A stretch of 64,000 nucleotides of DNA from Aedes albopictus (Eukaryota > Arthropoda > Insecta > Diptera > Culicidae), in assembly GCF_035046485.1 (NCBI RefSeq), contig NC_085136.1, positions 221,964,853-222,028,852 of the forward strand, in the 5' to 3' direction. This document shows positions 10,774 to 21,919 of this stretch, piece after piece. The number at the start of each line of letters is the position of its first letter. The stretch's first letter is position 1. The notes under the pieces are model-generated. The model saw only the letters and a program-made list of their open reading frames with translations, was not told where the DNA came from and made no database searches. A program made the position numbers and the translations under genes.

Positions 10774-11626
10774 CAGGGTGGCCAGTGAATTTCAGATTTT
10801 GATTTCCCGGTTTTCTCCCGGTTTTTTCCCGAAATTTTCATTTTTTTCCCGGTTTTACTTGCTTGTTTACTTGTGTTGAATAATCGGTTCAGGAGCTGTT
10901 CCAGGATAAATTTCAGAACTAACATATGTTTGAATTTTCAATTAAACTCCTGGGTGAACTTCAAGAGATTCTTTTGGGTAAAATTCAGAAATAATCTCTT
11001 AAGAATTTTAATTCCTGATGACATTTTTTTTTTTGCAATGCCAATGAAACATAGGTTTCTGTAAAAACTGTACATGTACATTTTTGCAACTGTAAAGTAC
11101 TTTCACATTTCTTCTCATTTTTAGTTTGAACGTCAAAACATCATTTCCACTAGAATTGATACAGTATGCCTGATACTTGTGTTAAAATTTTGAAGATGTT
11201 TCATATCAACTTAATTTAAACAACATGTTCAGATTCAGCCATTTTTGGCACACAGGCTTCTTTGAAAAATATTCAAACTTTTGATGGAAAGCAATTATAT
11301 AACAGAAATGCTTGCATGAATCGCCCAAGAAACCGTTTTTCTTACGCAGTACGAAGTTGCAAAGGAATGACAATTCAAATGGCTGTCACTGTGGAATTTT
11401 TATTCCAGGAATTGGTCTAAAACTTTCTTGAGCGATTCCTTTTGAACACGAAACTGGCCTTTGCTGAATTCCTTTGAGCAATCGTTAATTACTTTTAACA
11501 ATTTAACATTTTTTTTTTCAGAAAGCCTATAGGCTTTATTGTTTTGTGTTCGTCTCTCATGTTCCATATAATAACATTATTTGTTTTAGTAACACTTGCC
11601 AAAAAAAACTGCTTAGAATTACGTTT

Positions 11627-12064
11627 TTTTTTTTTTATTCTTATTCACTTAACCTAATTTACAGCTCTTTTGTCCACTAGGGCACTACGTGAGCGATTCC
11701 AATTGGACGCTGCACTTTGTACAACGCCTACATGTATTCTATTCTAATTTAACTATATCGAACTGGTGCCTTGTGCTGCTTCAACTTTTCTACCCTGTCC
11801 ACGGTAGAATGATGAGCATGATGATGCTGATGTTTGACTGCTGTTCCTTTTCCAGTCCGATTGGAGGGTCCATTATGAGTTGCGGTTTGCCGATATCCAA
11901 ATTCCGGGTCCGTTGGAGCTATATGCTCCGAAGAGGGTCAGGTGCCAGCTGCTCTCGGGGGGAAGAGCAACTGACGAAAAACTGCAAGTGCCGGGGCTGG
12001 GTCCGAACCCATCACCATCCGCTTATGAAGCGAACGTGTGGACCACTGCGCCACGGGCCCCGAC
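11627..12064 (-). mobile_element. tRNA-derived SINE, second family
   Basis: Read on the minus strand, the head is GGGGCCCGTGGCGCAGTGG with box A- and box B-like blocks (box B region GGTTCGGACCC). The body is about 350 bp and ends in a T-run on the plus strand. The 13-bp target duplication TAGAATTACGTTT flanks it at 11614-11626 and 12065-12077. Related copies lie at 17962-18618, 42060-42502 and, truncated, at about 16975. It is distinct from the Feilai-like family in both head and body. Confidence 0.85.
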
Positions 12065-12077
12065 TAGAATTACGTTT

Positions 12078-12919
12078 GGCCAAGTAAAAATACTGATTCT
12101 AGGTTTCAGTTTAGTTGTACATGTTGTTAAAATTTAGCCAACGACAACGTCCTATTTACTCCATTTAGTCTGTCTTACATCAATTCCTTGTTGCTGTTGT
12201 TAAAATACATTTCCCACAATTTCAATTTGATGTAGGCAAGTGAAAAGAAACATGTGAGTGCCCTTGTTAGTTTTTGTAGCATTATTGTATTTTGGTGACA
12301 TCGATACAAGACTAATTCAGAGGAAGATTGCCCTTTACTAAAGATTACTGAAACTATTTACATTATTACGCAGGAATTATAAATTATTGTTTCTTCTTAA
12401 TTTGCTGAAAACTAAGAATAAAAACAGTTATAACTTTTAAAATTACTTAACAGATCGACTTCAGCAACCGATATTACGATTTTAAAATTCTCAACATCTA
12501 AATATAACGCAAGTCGTATTTTTAATAAAATATATCGAAATATTGCAACTTCTGTTAAACCAGCAACATGCTTGGCATTACAGATTATTTTCATGGATGA
12601 TAAAAAAGTGATTAATAATTAGAAATAATAGAGCAGTATGGAATTATTCCTGGAAATGCAAAATTTTCCCGGTGGCAATCAATCTGAAAAGCTCGGAGCA
12701 GCTGTTAAGGGGTCCACTGCTAGTACTCAAACCCTACAAAATGTTAAAACAATGAAAAAAAAATAAACAAAAAATAAAAGAAAAACTCTTTCTGCAAATT
12801 TATTTATCTCAAGATTCGGGCAGAGGCATTTTTCTAGTTATTGCTGAACCTACCAACTGGAACAAAACCTGCTGCTTAACATATGGGCATTCCCATTTCT
12901 GCAATCAAAAACTTATGTA
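12078..12919. other. AT-rich non-coding stretch
   Basis: No frame with motifs. A CCCGG-rich phrase near 12667 echoes the phrases at 10797-10855, so 10774-12690 may be one decayed element beginning CAGGGTGGCCA, but a matching right end and a duplication were not found. Confidence 0.35.
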
Positions 12920-13509
12920 CAGGGTGCGGCAGGAAAAAATGCGAAAAGTACAAGGCACTATTACACGCTAAATATGGGATATATGACTATTTTTCCATGA
13001 CAGTGTAACAGTCAATTTCTATATTCTAGCACTGAAAAATAAAAATGAACATATTTGATGTTTAACATGTGTAAGCCTAATAAGCGGGTATCAATAAACT
13101 GCGCGCCCAATGGTCATTAAACAAAATGACTATAACAGTAACAAAATTAGCTTAAATTCGATGAACAACCATTCCACACTGATCCAGAGCCATGTAGTTT
13201 CACATACTAGATGAAATAAGTACATATATTTGATGATAGTGTAGAGAAAATTAAACATTTTGTTTTATCAGATACGAAACTTAGCGACCTGTGTACTTTT
13301 CTGCGGTTTGAAAATTCTGATAGTCTTCAGCTTCAGGCACCGCCCTGTAATGGTTAGTGACCAAAATGGGAAATTTTTTAATTAACTTTTCAGAAAACTA
13401 GCCTATTAGAGATCATGGAACGTTGAAACATAGATTGGTTAACGTCAAATAGACGAAGACGAGGTTTGAAGTTGAAAAACACTTTCGCATTTTTTCCTGC
13501 CGCATACTG
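12920..13509. mobile_element. 590-bp TA-flanked inverted-repeat element
   Basis: Both ends read CAG--TGCGGCAGGAAAAAATGCGAAA inward, about 27 bp with two or three mismatches. TA dinucleotides flank the element on both sides (12918-12919, 13510-13511). Ends beginning CAG with a TA duplication fit a Tc1/mariner-type miniature element. The interior has no coding capacity. Confidence 0.8.
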
Positions 13510-13590
13510 TATTCAGTGTAATAACATTCACGCAATACGCAATGTAGAAGTATGGTGGCATGTTTGCTTTAGTGCTTATCAAATATCCTG

Positions 13591-14683
13591 TCACAATTGA
13601 GATGTGAAGGACATTGGTTGATGTAGCATTCGATTCCAACTAGGCTCAACTCGTTTTATGAAATCGATTACCCTGTTCGGGTTAAATTGCCAAATTTCCA
13701 AGGGCTCGAATAACCCTTTCCCTAATATTGACGACCTTAACCCTTCAGCGCGCGCGCTGTTATTAAAAGTACAACACCACCAAAAAAAAACCTCGCTCGT
13801 TGTATACAACGCGAGCGCGGTGCAGTTTCGGTTGCTTGATGGCGCGCGTCCTGAAAGGTTAAATTATATAATACTCCACATTTGCATAGAATGTGTTCAG
13901 CCGTTTCGTTTTTCGTTTGACAAAAACGACATTCAGAAAATTGAATTTGATATCTGCTTGGGCAGTGCCCAGTCATCAAACCGGTTATGACCCTGAGATC
14001 TTTTTTGTTCAGATTCAATATGGCCTTGGCTTTTGCTGTACTGGGTCTTATGAATCTTTTAGCTTGTTTACAGGTATCCGTGGCATTCTAATTAGAGTTC
14101 ACCATAGTCATTTCCCAGGTTTTAAGTTTCTTTTTAAAAGTACACTCCGGAACTTCAATTGTTCAGGGCCAACAAAACACGATGCTGCATTCTGTCCTGC
14201 TAAGTTGTCGGCTTTTTCATTTCCTTGAATTCCACAATGACCAGGAACCCAATACAATAGACCCTCGTTCCTAATGGCCAATTGCTTCAGACAAAGAATG
14301 CATTCCCACACCAGCTTTGATTGGAACGTGAACGCCTTTAGCGCATTTAGAGCAGCTTGACTATCTGAGAAGATACACATTTTGGCAAACCTGTAGTTTC
14401 GCTTGAGGCATGTATAAGCACACTCCAAAATTGTTTGAATTTCTTCTTAAAACACAGTGGGACTGTATCCCATTGGTATAGCTTTATTGATGCCAGGGCC
14501 TACAATTCCACCCCCTGTATTTTCATCCATTTTGGAACCGTCAGTATAAAATACAATAGTACCTGAACGTAAACTTGACCCACCAGAATCCCAAACATAG
14601 CGGCTTGGTTTCACCACTTTAAAGAGAACATCATAGTTGATCTTCATAATCATCCAATCTTCCACTATGGTATTTGAGTTCAC
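13591..14683 (-). pseudogene. RNase H and C-terminal part of the LOA element
   Basis: IVFYTDGSKMDENTGGGIVG, then CIFSDSQAALNALKAF, then YWVPGHCGIQGNEKADNLAG give the Asp and His landmarks of RNase H, which removes RNA from the cDNA hybrid. A frame break near 14430-14450 removes the part with the conserved Glu. Downstream, ITGLMTGHCPSRYQ and CRFCQTKNETAEHILCKC form the terminal Cys/His cluster. A TTAA element at 13741 interrupts the frame just after CGVLYNL. The original frame resumes with RSSILGKGLFEPLEIW and ends near 13591. Confidence 0.8.
13741..13858. mobile_element. 118-bp TTAA-flanked MITE (piggyBac-type)
   Basis: TTAA flanks it on both sides (13737-13740, 13859-13862). The ends read CCCTTCAGCGCGCGC and, inward from the right, CCTTTCAGGACGCGC. 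TTAA targets and CC-starting ends are characteristic of piggyBac. It is GC-rich and noncoding, and sits inside the LOA carboxy-terminal frame. Confidence 0.8.
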
Positions 14684-14884
14684 AAGTCTCTAATGATCTT
14701 CAGATGACCCACAAGATCCCCATCCATTGTTTTGTTAAAACGAATGCAGGGCACTATTTGCCGCTTGCATTTGCACACATTGATGCATTGGTAGTATATT
14801 GAGAAGGACATCTAAAGCAGCTGATGGTGTACTTTTCATTGCCCCTGTTATTGACATGCAAGCAAGCCTTTGAAACTTGCTTAA

Positions 14885-15498
14885 CCCTCTAATACCCAAC
14901 CCCGCCTTTAGACGGGGTATAATTTGAGCATTTTTGTAATTTTTGTTTCGAGGGAAATCAAAATTTTTATAATTTTGGCTGATATTTAGGACTATTTTGT
15001 ATATTTCAAAATGGTTTTTGGTGTATTTTAAAGCGTATTTACATTTTTTAAAAATCATTGAAAAATTGATGTTTTGGTCACCTTTTAGAAGTCATTGTTT
15101 ATTTTGTATTGAATCGCTACATAACATATTTTAAATTTTTCCCAAATCATTCTATCCTTATTTAAAAGTTTAAGGAGATCAAATACACTCTAAAATTATT
15201 TTCCTTAAAATTACACGGAAAATAAAATTTTATATGAAAAAAATTTAAAATAAAAATATATCAACAATAATCATAAAATCTCAAAATGTTTTCATCCCAA
15301 AAAGTCCGTACCCCAAATAGGCTTCCAAGAAAAATATAAAAGTGTGGGGATGTTCAAAAATAAAAATTAGAAAAATCAAAAACTAAAATTCACGAAATCG
15401 AGAATTAAAAAGAATCATCTTCCAAAACATGTTTAAATCGATTTTAGATGACGAAAAATGATATTTAGATCAAAATAAAAAATTTGGGTATTAGAGGG
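14885..15498. mobile_element. 614-bp TTAA-flanked element (piggyBac-type)
   Basis: The termini CCCTCTAATACCCAA and its complement TTGGGTATTAGAGGG are exact for 13-15 bp and are flanked by TTAA (14881-14884, 15499-15502). The interior is extremely AT-rich and noncoding. It interrupts the LOA LINE in the region after the RT (flanking QRLACMSITGAMKS), which fixes its borders. Confidence 0.85.
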
Positions 15499-15799
15499 TT
15501 AATTTCCTTTGAATGGTTACCTCATTTGTTTTGTGCCACCAGACAAATGAAACATATGTTATTTTCGGCCGGACTATTGCTGAATAAATAAAGTACCATA
15601 TTTGAGTATTTGTATAAAATATACCATATTTGGTCAGGTTTCACCTAGGGCTTTACTGCAGACCCAAAGAGGATTTGTACCCTTAGTAATAACCTTTTTC
15701 AGATGAGAATTCCAGTTCAGTTTCTTGTCCAAAGTAAGGCCAAGATGTTTGACTTCTTTTGAGAAGTGAATTCAAATTCCGTATAAATAAGGCTACATA

Positions 15800-16481
15800 C
15801 ACACTTAGAAAAAATGACGGATTACGGTAAAATTTTACCGTAATCTCAACAGCTTTTCAAATCACCGAACGTACTGTGAATCTCAGGAAAATGCATCTGT
15901 CAAAAACACCGGACCGTTCGGTCCTTTTTACAAATTTATCGTAAAAGTCGTAAAACGTTTTTTATGTTTGTTTACGAATGAACTGTCAATATCACTGAAC
16001 GTACGGTAAATTTTACAAATGATCCGTAAATATAACTGACCGTACGGTAGTTTTTCACAAATTAACGGCGATTTTATGCGAGCACAAAAAAAACTCTATT
16101 TTCATAAAAAAGGTCGATCATGGTATTGAATACACGATCTTCTGATCAGGAACCACACTTGCTGTCACTTTACAAGTGAGTCTTGCTCGGAGATGATGCG
16201 CAAATTCTAATAGAACTGATGCTCAAAGCTGCCGGCGTGGCTGTCAAACGCATTTTACTGTTATGTATACGGTAAAATAGTCCCATCACCGATCTGTTCG
16301 GTAAAATATTTACAGATGTCATGTAAATTTGTCTGATTTCACTGGTTCTTCGGTGATTTCTTAGATTTCACCGATTTCCTCCTGTAATTTCATCGATTTC
16401 GCCGTAATACTGTAGTTTGCTTTTTTACAGACCAGTTTCGGTGATTTTTTTCACCGAATACTGCAATTTATTCTAAGTCTG
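15800..16481. mobile_element. 682-bp TA-flanked element with internal CCGTACGGTA repeats
   Basis: The inward-reading ends CACACTTAGAAAAAATGAC and CAGACTTAGAATAAATTGC match with a few differences. TA lies on both sides (15798-15799, 16482-16483). Comparison with the uninterrupted second duplication unit near 17510 confirms the insertion site. Inside, phrases such as CCGTACGGTAAATTT and TCACCGAA recur in both orientations, giving strong secondary-structure potential but no frame. Confidence 0.75.
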
Positions 16482-16483
16482 TA

Positions 16484-16993
16484 GAACTCAATTTCTTCCT
16501 TCTAGTGAAAGAAACTATAGCAGTTTATAAGGGGCTTACGTTTAAGCCTTCTTTCCTACACAATTCTAGCGTAATATTGAGCGCAAATGGTAGCCGATTA
16601 AAGATCGTGTCAATGAATTTCCCACGTACAATAATGGCCACATCTTCTGCATATCCAATGATCTTAAAAACTTGATCAGCTTGCTTTTTCAGGAGTTCGT
16701 CTACTACCAAAGACCACAGCAAGGGCGATAATACTCCGCATTGAGGACAGCCCTTCATAGATATAACAGATAGTTGCGCACCAACAAGATTAGCAGAAAC
16801 ATCAAACCACTCAAACGTCAAATTTTCTGATAGAGTAAGCAGGCCAGCATATATTCGTGCAGTGGACAATTATGCATTTATTCAAGTCTCTAGCTTCCAA
16901 TGCTGAACGCATTGAGCTGTAGGATGCATTATCGAATGCTCCTTCGATATCGAGAAAGGTAAACACGCCGGGGCCCGTGACGCAATTGGTCAC
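16484..16993 (-). pseudogene. Duplicated and altered RT segment
   Basis: This copy repeats FLDIEGAFDNASYSSMRSA, GVLSPLLWSLVVDELLKK and IIGYAEDVAIIVRGKF from the neighbouring RT. The catalytic YADD has become YAED. About 18 codons after KCII have been replaced by a sequence resembling the right arm of the fold-back repeat at 10329. It belongs to the left unit of the tandem duplication and carries the same truncated SINE head at its upstream edge. Confidence 0.75.
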
Positions 16994-17096
16994 ACGTTTG
17001 CTTCATAAGCAGATGGTCATGGGTTCGATCTTAGCCCCGGTACTTTCGTCAATTGCTCTTTCCCCCTAAGAGCAGCTCTACTAAAGCCTGCAATCG
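16975..17096 (+). repeat. Truncated SINE head within the duplicated LOA unit
   Basis: GGGGCCCGTGACGCAATTGG through GGTTCGATCTTAGCC matches the tRNA-like head of the complete SINE at 17962 and stops after about 120 bp, in AAGAGCAGCT. It sits at the same position relative to the RT motif as the complete copy. It therefore arose by duplication of the SINE-containing LINE segment, not by a second insertion. Confidence 0.7.
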
Positions 17097-17352
17097 GGAC
17101 ACAGAAATACAGCTGTAACTCTGCAATAGACACATTTAAAATGCTAAAATTTGGCCTTATAACATCTTAAGATGTATTCATTTCACCTATAAAATTTCAT
17201 GTGAATCGGCGTAGTACTTTTTGTTGTAGCAATGAAAGTGTAGAATGTGTGCCATTGAATTTTGTACAGCCCCTAGTTTTGCTTGTCAGTGCTGTAACAT
17301 TTGAATTTGACAGAGAAAATGGCTGAAATTTAGAACACAAACCTCTCATTCT
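17097..17352. other. Spacer between the two duplicated LOA units
   Basis: About 250 bp of AT-rich sequence not present in the other unit. Nothing is recognised in it. It may be filler added when the duplication formed, or a decayed insertion. Confidence 0.4.
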
Positions 17353-17961
17353 AGGTTTTACCTAGGGCTTTACTGCAGACCCAAAGAGCATTTTTTGTAC
17401 CCTTAGTAATAATCCTGTTCAGATGAGAATTCCAGTTCAGTTTCTTGTCCAAAGTAACGCCAAGATTCTTTTGAACGGTGAATTCAAACTCCGTCTAAAT
17501 AAGGCTGCATAAGACTCAATTTCTTCCTTCTAGTGAAAGGAACAATAGTAGTTTCTGAGGGGTTTACGTTTAAGCCTTCTCTCCTACACCATTCAAGCGT
17601 AATATTGAGCGCAAATTGTAGTCGATTAGAGATCGTGTCATTGAATTTCCCACGTACAATAATGGCCACATCATCTGCATATCCAATGATCTCAAAATCT
17701 TGATCAGCTTGCTTTTTAAGGAGTTCGTCTACTACCAAAGACCACAGCAAGGGCGATAATACTCCGCCTTGAGTACAGCCCTTCATAGATCTAACAGATA
17801 GTTGCGCACCTCCAAGATCAACAGAAATCTCCCGATCTTTTAGCAGAGCCATTATCAATTCTATTATGCATTTATCCAAGCCTCTAGCTTCCAATGCTGA
17901 ACGCATTGAGCTGTAGGATGCATTATGGAATGCTCCTTCGATATCGAGAAAGGCAAACACG

Positions 17962-18618
17962 CCGGGACCCGTGGCACAATTGGTCACACGTTTGCTTCAT
18001 AAGCAGATGGTCATGGGTTCGATCCCAGCCCCGACACTTTCGTCAGTTGCTCTTTCCCCCTGACAGCAGCTGACACTGATCGTCTTCTGAGCACATGGCT
18101 CAAATGGACCCGGACACTTTGACATCGACAAACAGCAACTCATAATGGACCCCCAACATCCTCGTGCTCATCATTCTTCCATGATAGGGTAGAAAGTGAA
18201 AGAAGCGCAACGGCAATCAGTTCGATATACATAAGTGACCCGATTTTGTCAGTCCCTTTTCGGAACACATTTTTTGCTCTCTTCAAAAACTTAAGCAGTT
18301 TTTGAAACTTTTTATCCCTCTATGTACTGCATCTCAGCTGTAGTTTGATGACAAAAATTAATAAATTGCTTAAAATGTGACCCTAAGATAATGAGAGCTA
18401 AAAGTTTGTCGCAAAATGGGGCTGACAAAATCGGGTCCTTACTGTAGTAGAATTAGAATAAAATACATTTAGGCGCTGTACAAAGTGTAAGTACAGCTTC
18501 CAATTGGAATCGCTCACGCAGTGCCCTAGTGGACAAACGAGCTGTAAATATAAAACTCAACGGTGACCGAAACCACATAAAACTGTAAATTAGGTTAAGT
18601 GATTAAAAGAATAAAAAT
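17962..18618 (+). mobile_element. tRNA-derived SINE (second family) inside LOA RT
   Basis: The tRNA-like head with box B GGTTCGATCCC is followed by the body shared with 11627-12064 and an A-rich end (AATAAAAAT). The 10-bp duplication GGCAAACACG flanks it at 17952-17961 and 18619-18628. With it removed, the RT frame reads straight through into FLDIEGAF. The body itself is interrupted by a TA-flanked element at 18230. Confidence 0.88.
18230..18444. mobile_element. 215-bp TA-flanked MITE within the SINE
   Basis: The ends read inward CATAAGTGACCCGATTTTGT and CAGTAAGGACCCGATTTTGT, with TA on both sides (18228-18229, 18445-18446). Sister SINE copies are continuous here (CGATATAGTAGAAT), which proves the insertion. 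CAG-type ends with TA suggest a Tc1/mariner miniature element. This is the third level of nesting: MITE in SINE in LINE. Confidence 0.82.
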
Positions 18619-18660
18619 GGCAAACACGGCAGTTTCCTTGGCTTGAAGCGATTTTTCAAT

Positions 18661-18733
18661 TTTATTTACAAGCGACTGAAGCACTGTTATTGTAGAATCT
18701 ACAATAACAGCGCTTCAGTCGCTAGTAAATAAA
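18661..18733. repeat. Near-perfect 73-bp hairpin
   Basis: Two 36-base arms with about two mismatches surround one central base. The arms contain AGCGACTGAAGC and its complement, and TGTTATTGTAGA and its complement. It lies in the RT fingers region of the LOA element and is absent from the conserved protein, so it is either a tiny insertion or an inverted duplication formed in place. Confidence 0.8.
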
Positions 18734-19130
18734 ACAAGCTTGATACGCAAATTGAAATTTGCTAAAAGGTATCCCTACTAAGCTGGTTGACTTGATAAAG
18801 TCATCCAATATCTTTTCCACTGTTTTCCAATAGAACTGAGGAAAGGCTTATCGGTCTGAAGGCTTTTGGAGTTGTTTTATCCCCTTTTTCCAGCTTTCGG
18901 ATTAAACACAACTTGAACCTTCCTCCATGCTTTAGCTATGTAGCCCAGAGTGACGCAAGCCTTGAGCATTTCAGTTATAAGCGGACAAAGCACTTCTTAA
19001 CCTTGTTGAAGTAGCGCTGGGAAGATTTCATCTTTCCCAGCTGATTTGAAAAGTTTGAAAAGAACTCAATGCCCATTCGACCCTAGATGGAGTGAAAATT
19101 CTACAAGGACTACTAGCATGATAAGATGAG

Positions 19131-21530
19131 ATTTGTACAACAGTAATGTATGTGTTCTTCTTTTTTACGGTGAAAACATTTAAGAATCCAAAGCAAAGTC
19201 ATTTTTGAATCCTACCATAAAAATCTTTAAAACTGTTAATGGACTCCCAAAACTCGTACTTCCATTTCAATTTAATTCTTCCTCTTCTATCAGAAGCCAA
19301 TTTGTTCACCGCAGAAGCAAGTGGTATGAATCTTTAATTAGACCCAACGACTGTGGCAATGAATTTCGTCTCAAATCCGAACTTATTTCGCAAATTGGTG
19401 GATTATTTTTCTGAATTGCTAATTGGTGCCCACATTTTCTAGCCGATTCGGATTTCCACTTCCGTAAAAAGCAAATACCAGAATCCGTTCTGCTTCCTTT
19501 TTTCTCCCCACTCCATGCAACCGGGGCGTTAGGTTGAAGACTATAGCAGAGCTGGCTGAATTGCATTTGGCACCGATAGCTTTTTTGAGCGAACCGGGTG
19601 GCAGGGATTCGATAGCAAAGTTGCAAACCGGAAAATGAAACCAATGAATAATTCAAAAAAGTTGGTCTTCTTCTTTTTTCGGGCTTTGGCAAGCATTTCA
19701 CGCCAGTTCTGCGCTTCTTCCACACGCTGAAGGATTCACACAAAGAATGTGCAATAGCTCGGTTGTAGCACCCGTGTTACATGTGTACCTTCTTCTTGTA
19801 TAATAATGCAAGTGCACTACAGTGCCGGAGAGAGAACTGGGAACTCGCCAAGGATTTTCTCCTCTGTTCTCGTTGGCCCTACCACTTGGATAATAAAATA
19901 ATAATGGCAAACGAGATTAAGCTATCTTGAAGCGTTTCTGTTTCTCGTCCAGCTGTGTTGCTCCGGCTCGGTAGACCAAGCGCAAAAAGTGGAAATAAAG
20001 CGGTTTCCTATACGGGCAGGGGTTGTGAACTAAGAATTTCCAAGTCGGATGAAGCAATTCCACAGAGTGGAGGTTCGACCTTCCAAATGCACTTTGTTGT
20101 TGTTTTATACTGTATCGTTGAAGCGAAGGCTGCAGACTTTACTTAAGAGGGAAATATTGGAACGAAATTCCTAGTATGACGGTGTCAAATTGTTTGAAAT
20201 ATGTATACAGCCCACCTTAAATTTCATCGCAGTTTGGAAACCGCTGTGGCTATAGTGTGCAGCATTCAAAGTTTCACGTGAGCTATGGGCCTCAGAAGGG
20301 CAGATGAGAGAAAATTTCATATTTATTCATTTATTCATTAAAACAAGGGCGGGATGAAAAAGAGTTATGGGTTTTCTGCTCTCTGTATCGTCTACTTACT
20401 TTGCGACTGTGACTGGTGGTTAGCTGGTCCGTCTGCAGCTCGAAATGTGTCGTATATTATCAAAGAATTTTCCCGGAACATTTTTAAATTATTGTTTCCA
20501 GGAAAGGGTTAAATGGAGCCCTACACTCAAAACGCTTATCTGAGAGAGTATGACGGTTTGAGAGCTAAGCTTTTCGTTTCGCTGTAATTGGCACCGGTAA
20601 ATTCCAAGAATGAGCGATTTTTAATTAATCGAGAGCTTTCTTTCCACAAATGCTTCCACCCACAAGCGCTCGCTTCAGTGGATTATGCGGCACTGCTCTG
20701 CTAACGAGCCTCAAGGATCTTCAACCGAAGTGGGCTTGAGCTTCATTAGGCGCACTTGTTCTCGGCTCGTCTCGAATCACAATTGCTCGCTCGGTACCAT
20801 CATCCGGGTCGGCTAACTAGGGCTCCGGTTCAACCAGCCGATGCGACCTGACCTACAACATCGAACGATTTGCTCGATTTTCAGCCCACTACAACAGCCG
20901 TAACAACAATGCCAATGGAATGACTAATGAGCTTCAACCGGACACACGGCATTCCGAAGCTCTGCCTAGAACGTACATGCCGGCCGTACTCCAATTTGAA
21001 TCCGCAGAATAGACCCACGTGTAATGCATGGGCTGAAGCAGGCGCTGGCTGGAACGGTCCCAATCTCCAACGATGGAATTGTAACTGCATACGTATGCTA
21101 TGTTCAGCTCTGATGGGAAGACACGATTCGTATCGGTGTTTCGATGATGCGCAATTGAGAAAGCACTATCAACCGTAACCATTATCCTAAAAGCAGTAGC
21201 TTGTAAACGACGAGGAAACGTTACTCAACCGCTTAAAAATGTTTTTTTTTTCTGTATAGGGAATTGACACCAATCATGTTAAGATATTTTTATTAAGATC
21301 ATTATAAATAAAAGATGCGAAATACGATTCAATGCAAACTTTGAGTTCCTTCTTCGGAAGGAAAATAAAGCGTGGGTCCCGTCCCGAGATGAACTAGCTC
21401 CGGAATAAAAATAAAATCTCGTTAATACACTGGAATCCGAAACCAGTGGAATCGCGGTGCAGTTTTAAGTACGAACAGGCGCGCGTTTTGTTAAGGTAAC
21501 GTTTTCTAAATGGAATTTGATTGTGTTTCT
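19131..21530. other. 2.4 kb with no recognised repeat or gene
   Basis: This is the longest stretch in the window where I see neither transposon motifs nor inverted-repeat structure. It has more mixed composition, with CG-rich clusters near 20640-21080. Short frames on both strands lack motifs, signal peptides or conserved domains. It could be single-copy sequence separating the LOA and I-clade elements. I assign no function. Confidence 0.4.
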
Positions 21531-21919
21531 TTTTTTTTATCTAGTTTATTTATTTGGGGCTCAATCGCGTATAACGCTTTACGGAGCCGAAGATCTTTTT
21601 TTGTACTTAATAGTATACACTATACATAGCAATAACTTTTTAATTATATCTGTTAGTAATGGGTGGAAGCCAGGGTACTCGTGGCAGCTCGAGGTTAGAA
21701 GGTCACATTTTGAGGGATGGACAGGGTAAGGATTGGACCAAAGGTTTCACTGCAGCTCATCCGGGAGTGAATCACATCTTGCTAGCGTATTCGGTGCCTT
21801 GTGGTGTTGGTACAAACTTGTTGTGGGACTTGGTCTACCGGATGGCCAGGAGCAGCTTGGTAACACAAAGAGGACAAAACAGAGAAAGAAGGAGAAGAAA
21901 ACACAAGCGAATTAATCTT

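Larger units (their letters stand above)
13591..19130 (-). mobile_element. LOA-clade LINE, broken and heavily interrupted
   Basis: From the 5' side (high coordinates) the minus strand encodes the fingers and palm of a reverse transcriptase, then thumb remnants, an RNase H domain and a carboxy-terminal zinc-finger-like segment. RNase H combined with GC-QGGVLSPLLW and FLDIEGAF motifs fits the LOA clade (Lian in Aedes). The endonuclease and ORF1 are absent, so the copy is 5'-truncated. It is interrupted by two TTAA elements, a 682-bp TA element, a SINE carrying a further TA element, and a hairpin. Part of the RT with a SINE head is tandemly duplicated (15636-17096 and 17353-18072). Confidence 0.8.
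17500..19130 (-). pseudogene. Reverse transcriptase part of the LOA element
   Basis: The stretch near 18640-19100 reads CPLITEMLKACVTLGYIAKA and a FRPISLSS motif of the RT fingers. After the SINE, the 167-codon frame 17987-17484 contains AFLDIEGAFHNASYSSMRSA, QGGVLSPLLWSLVVDELL and IIGYADDVAIIVRGKF, which holds the catalytic YADD. RT copies the element RNA at the nicked target. The SINE splits the palm just before FLDIEGAF, and a near-perfect 73-bp hairpin at 18661 disrupts the frame upstream. GCT replaces the usual GCP before QGG. It cannot be functional. Confidence 0.8.

Noticed and set aside
10774..12690. Possible hAT-type element beginning CAGGGTGGCCA
   Set aside because: No matching right terminus and no 8-bp duplication could be read.
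19306..19743. 145-codon minus-strand frame
   Set aside because: Composition and overlapping frames suggest chance; there is no domain, and other frames are open over the same bases.
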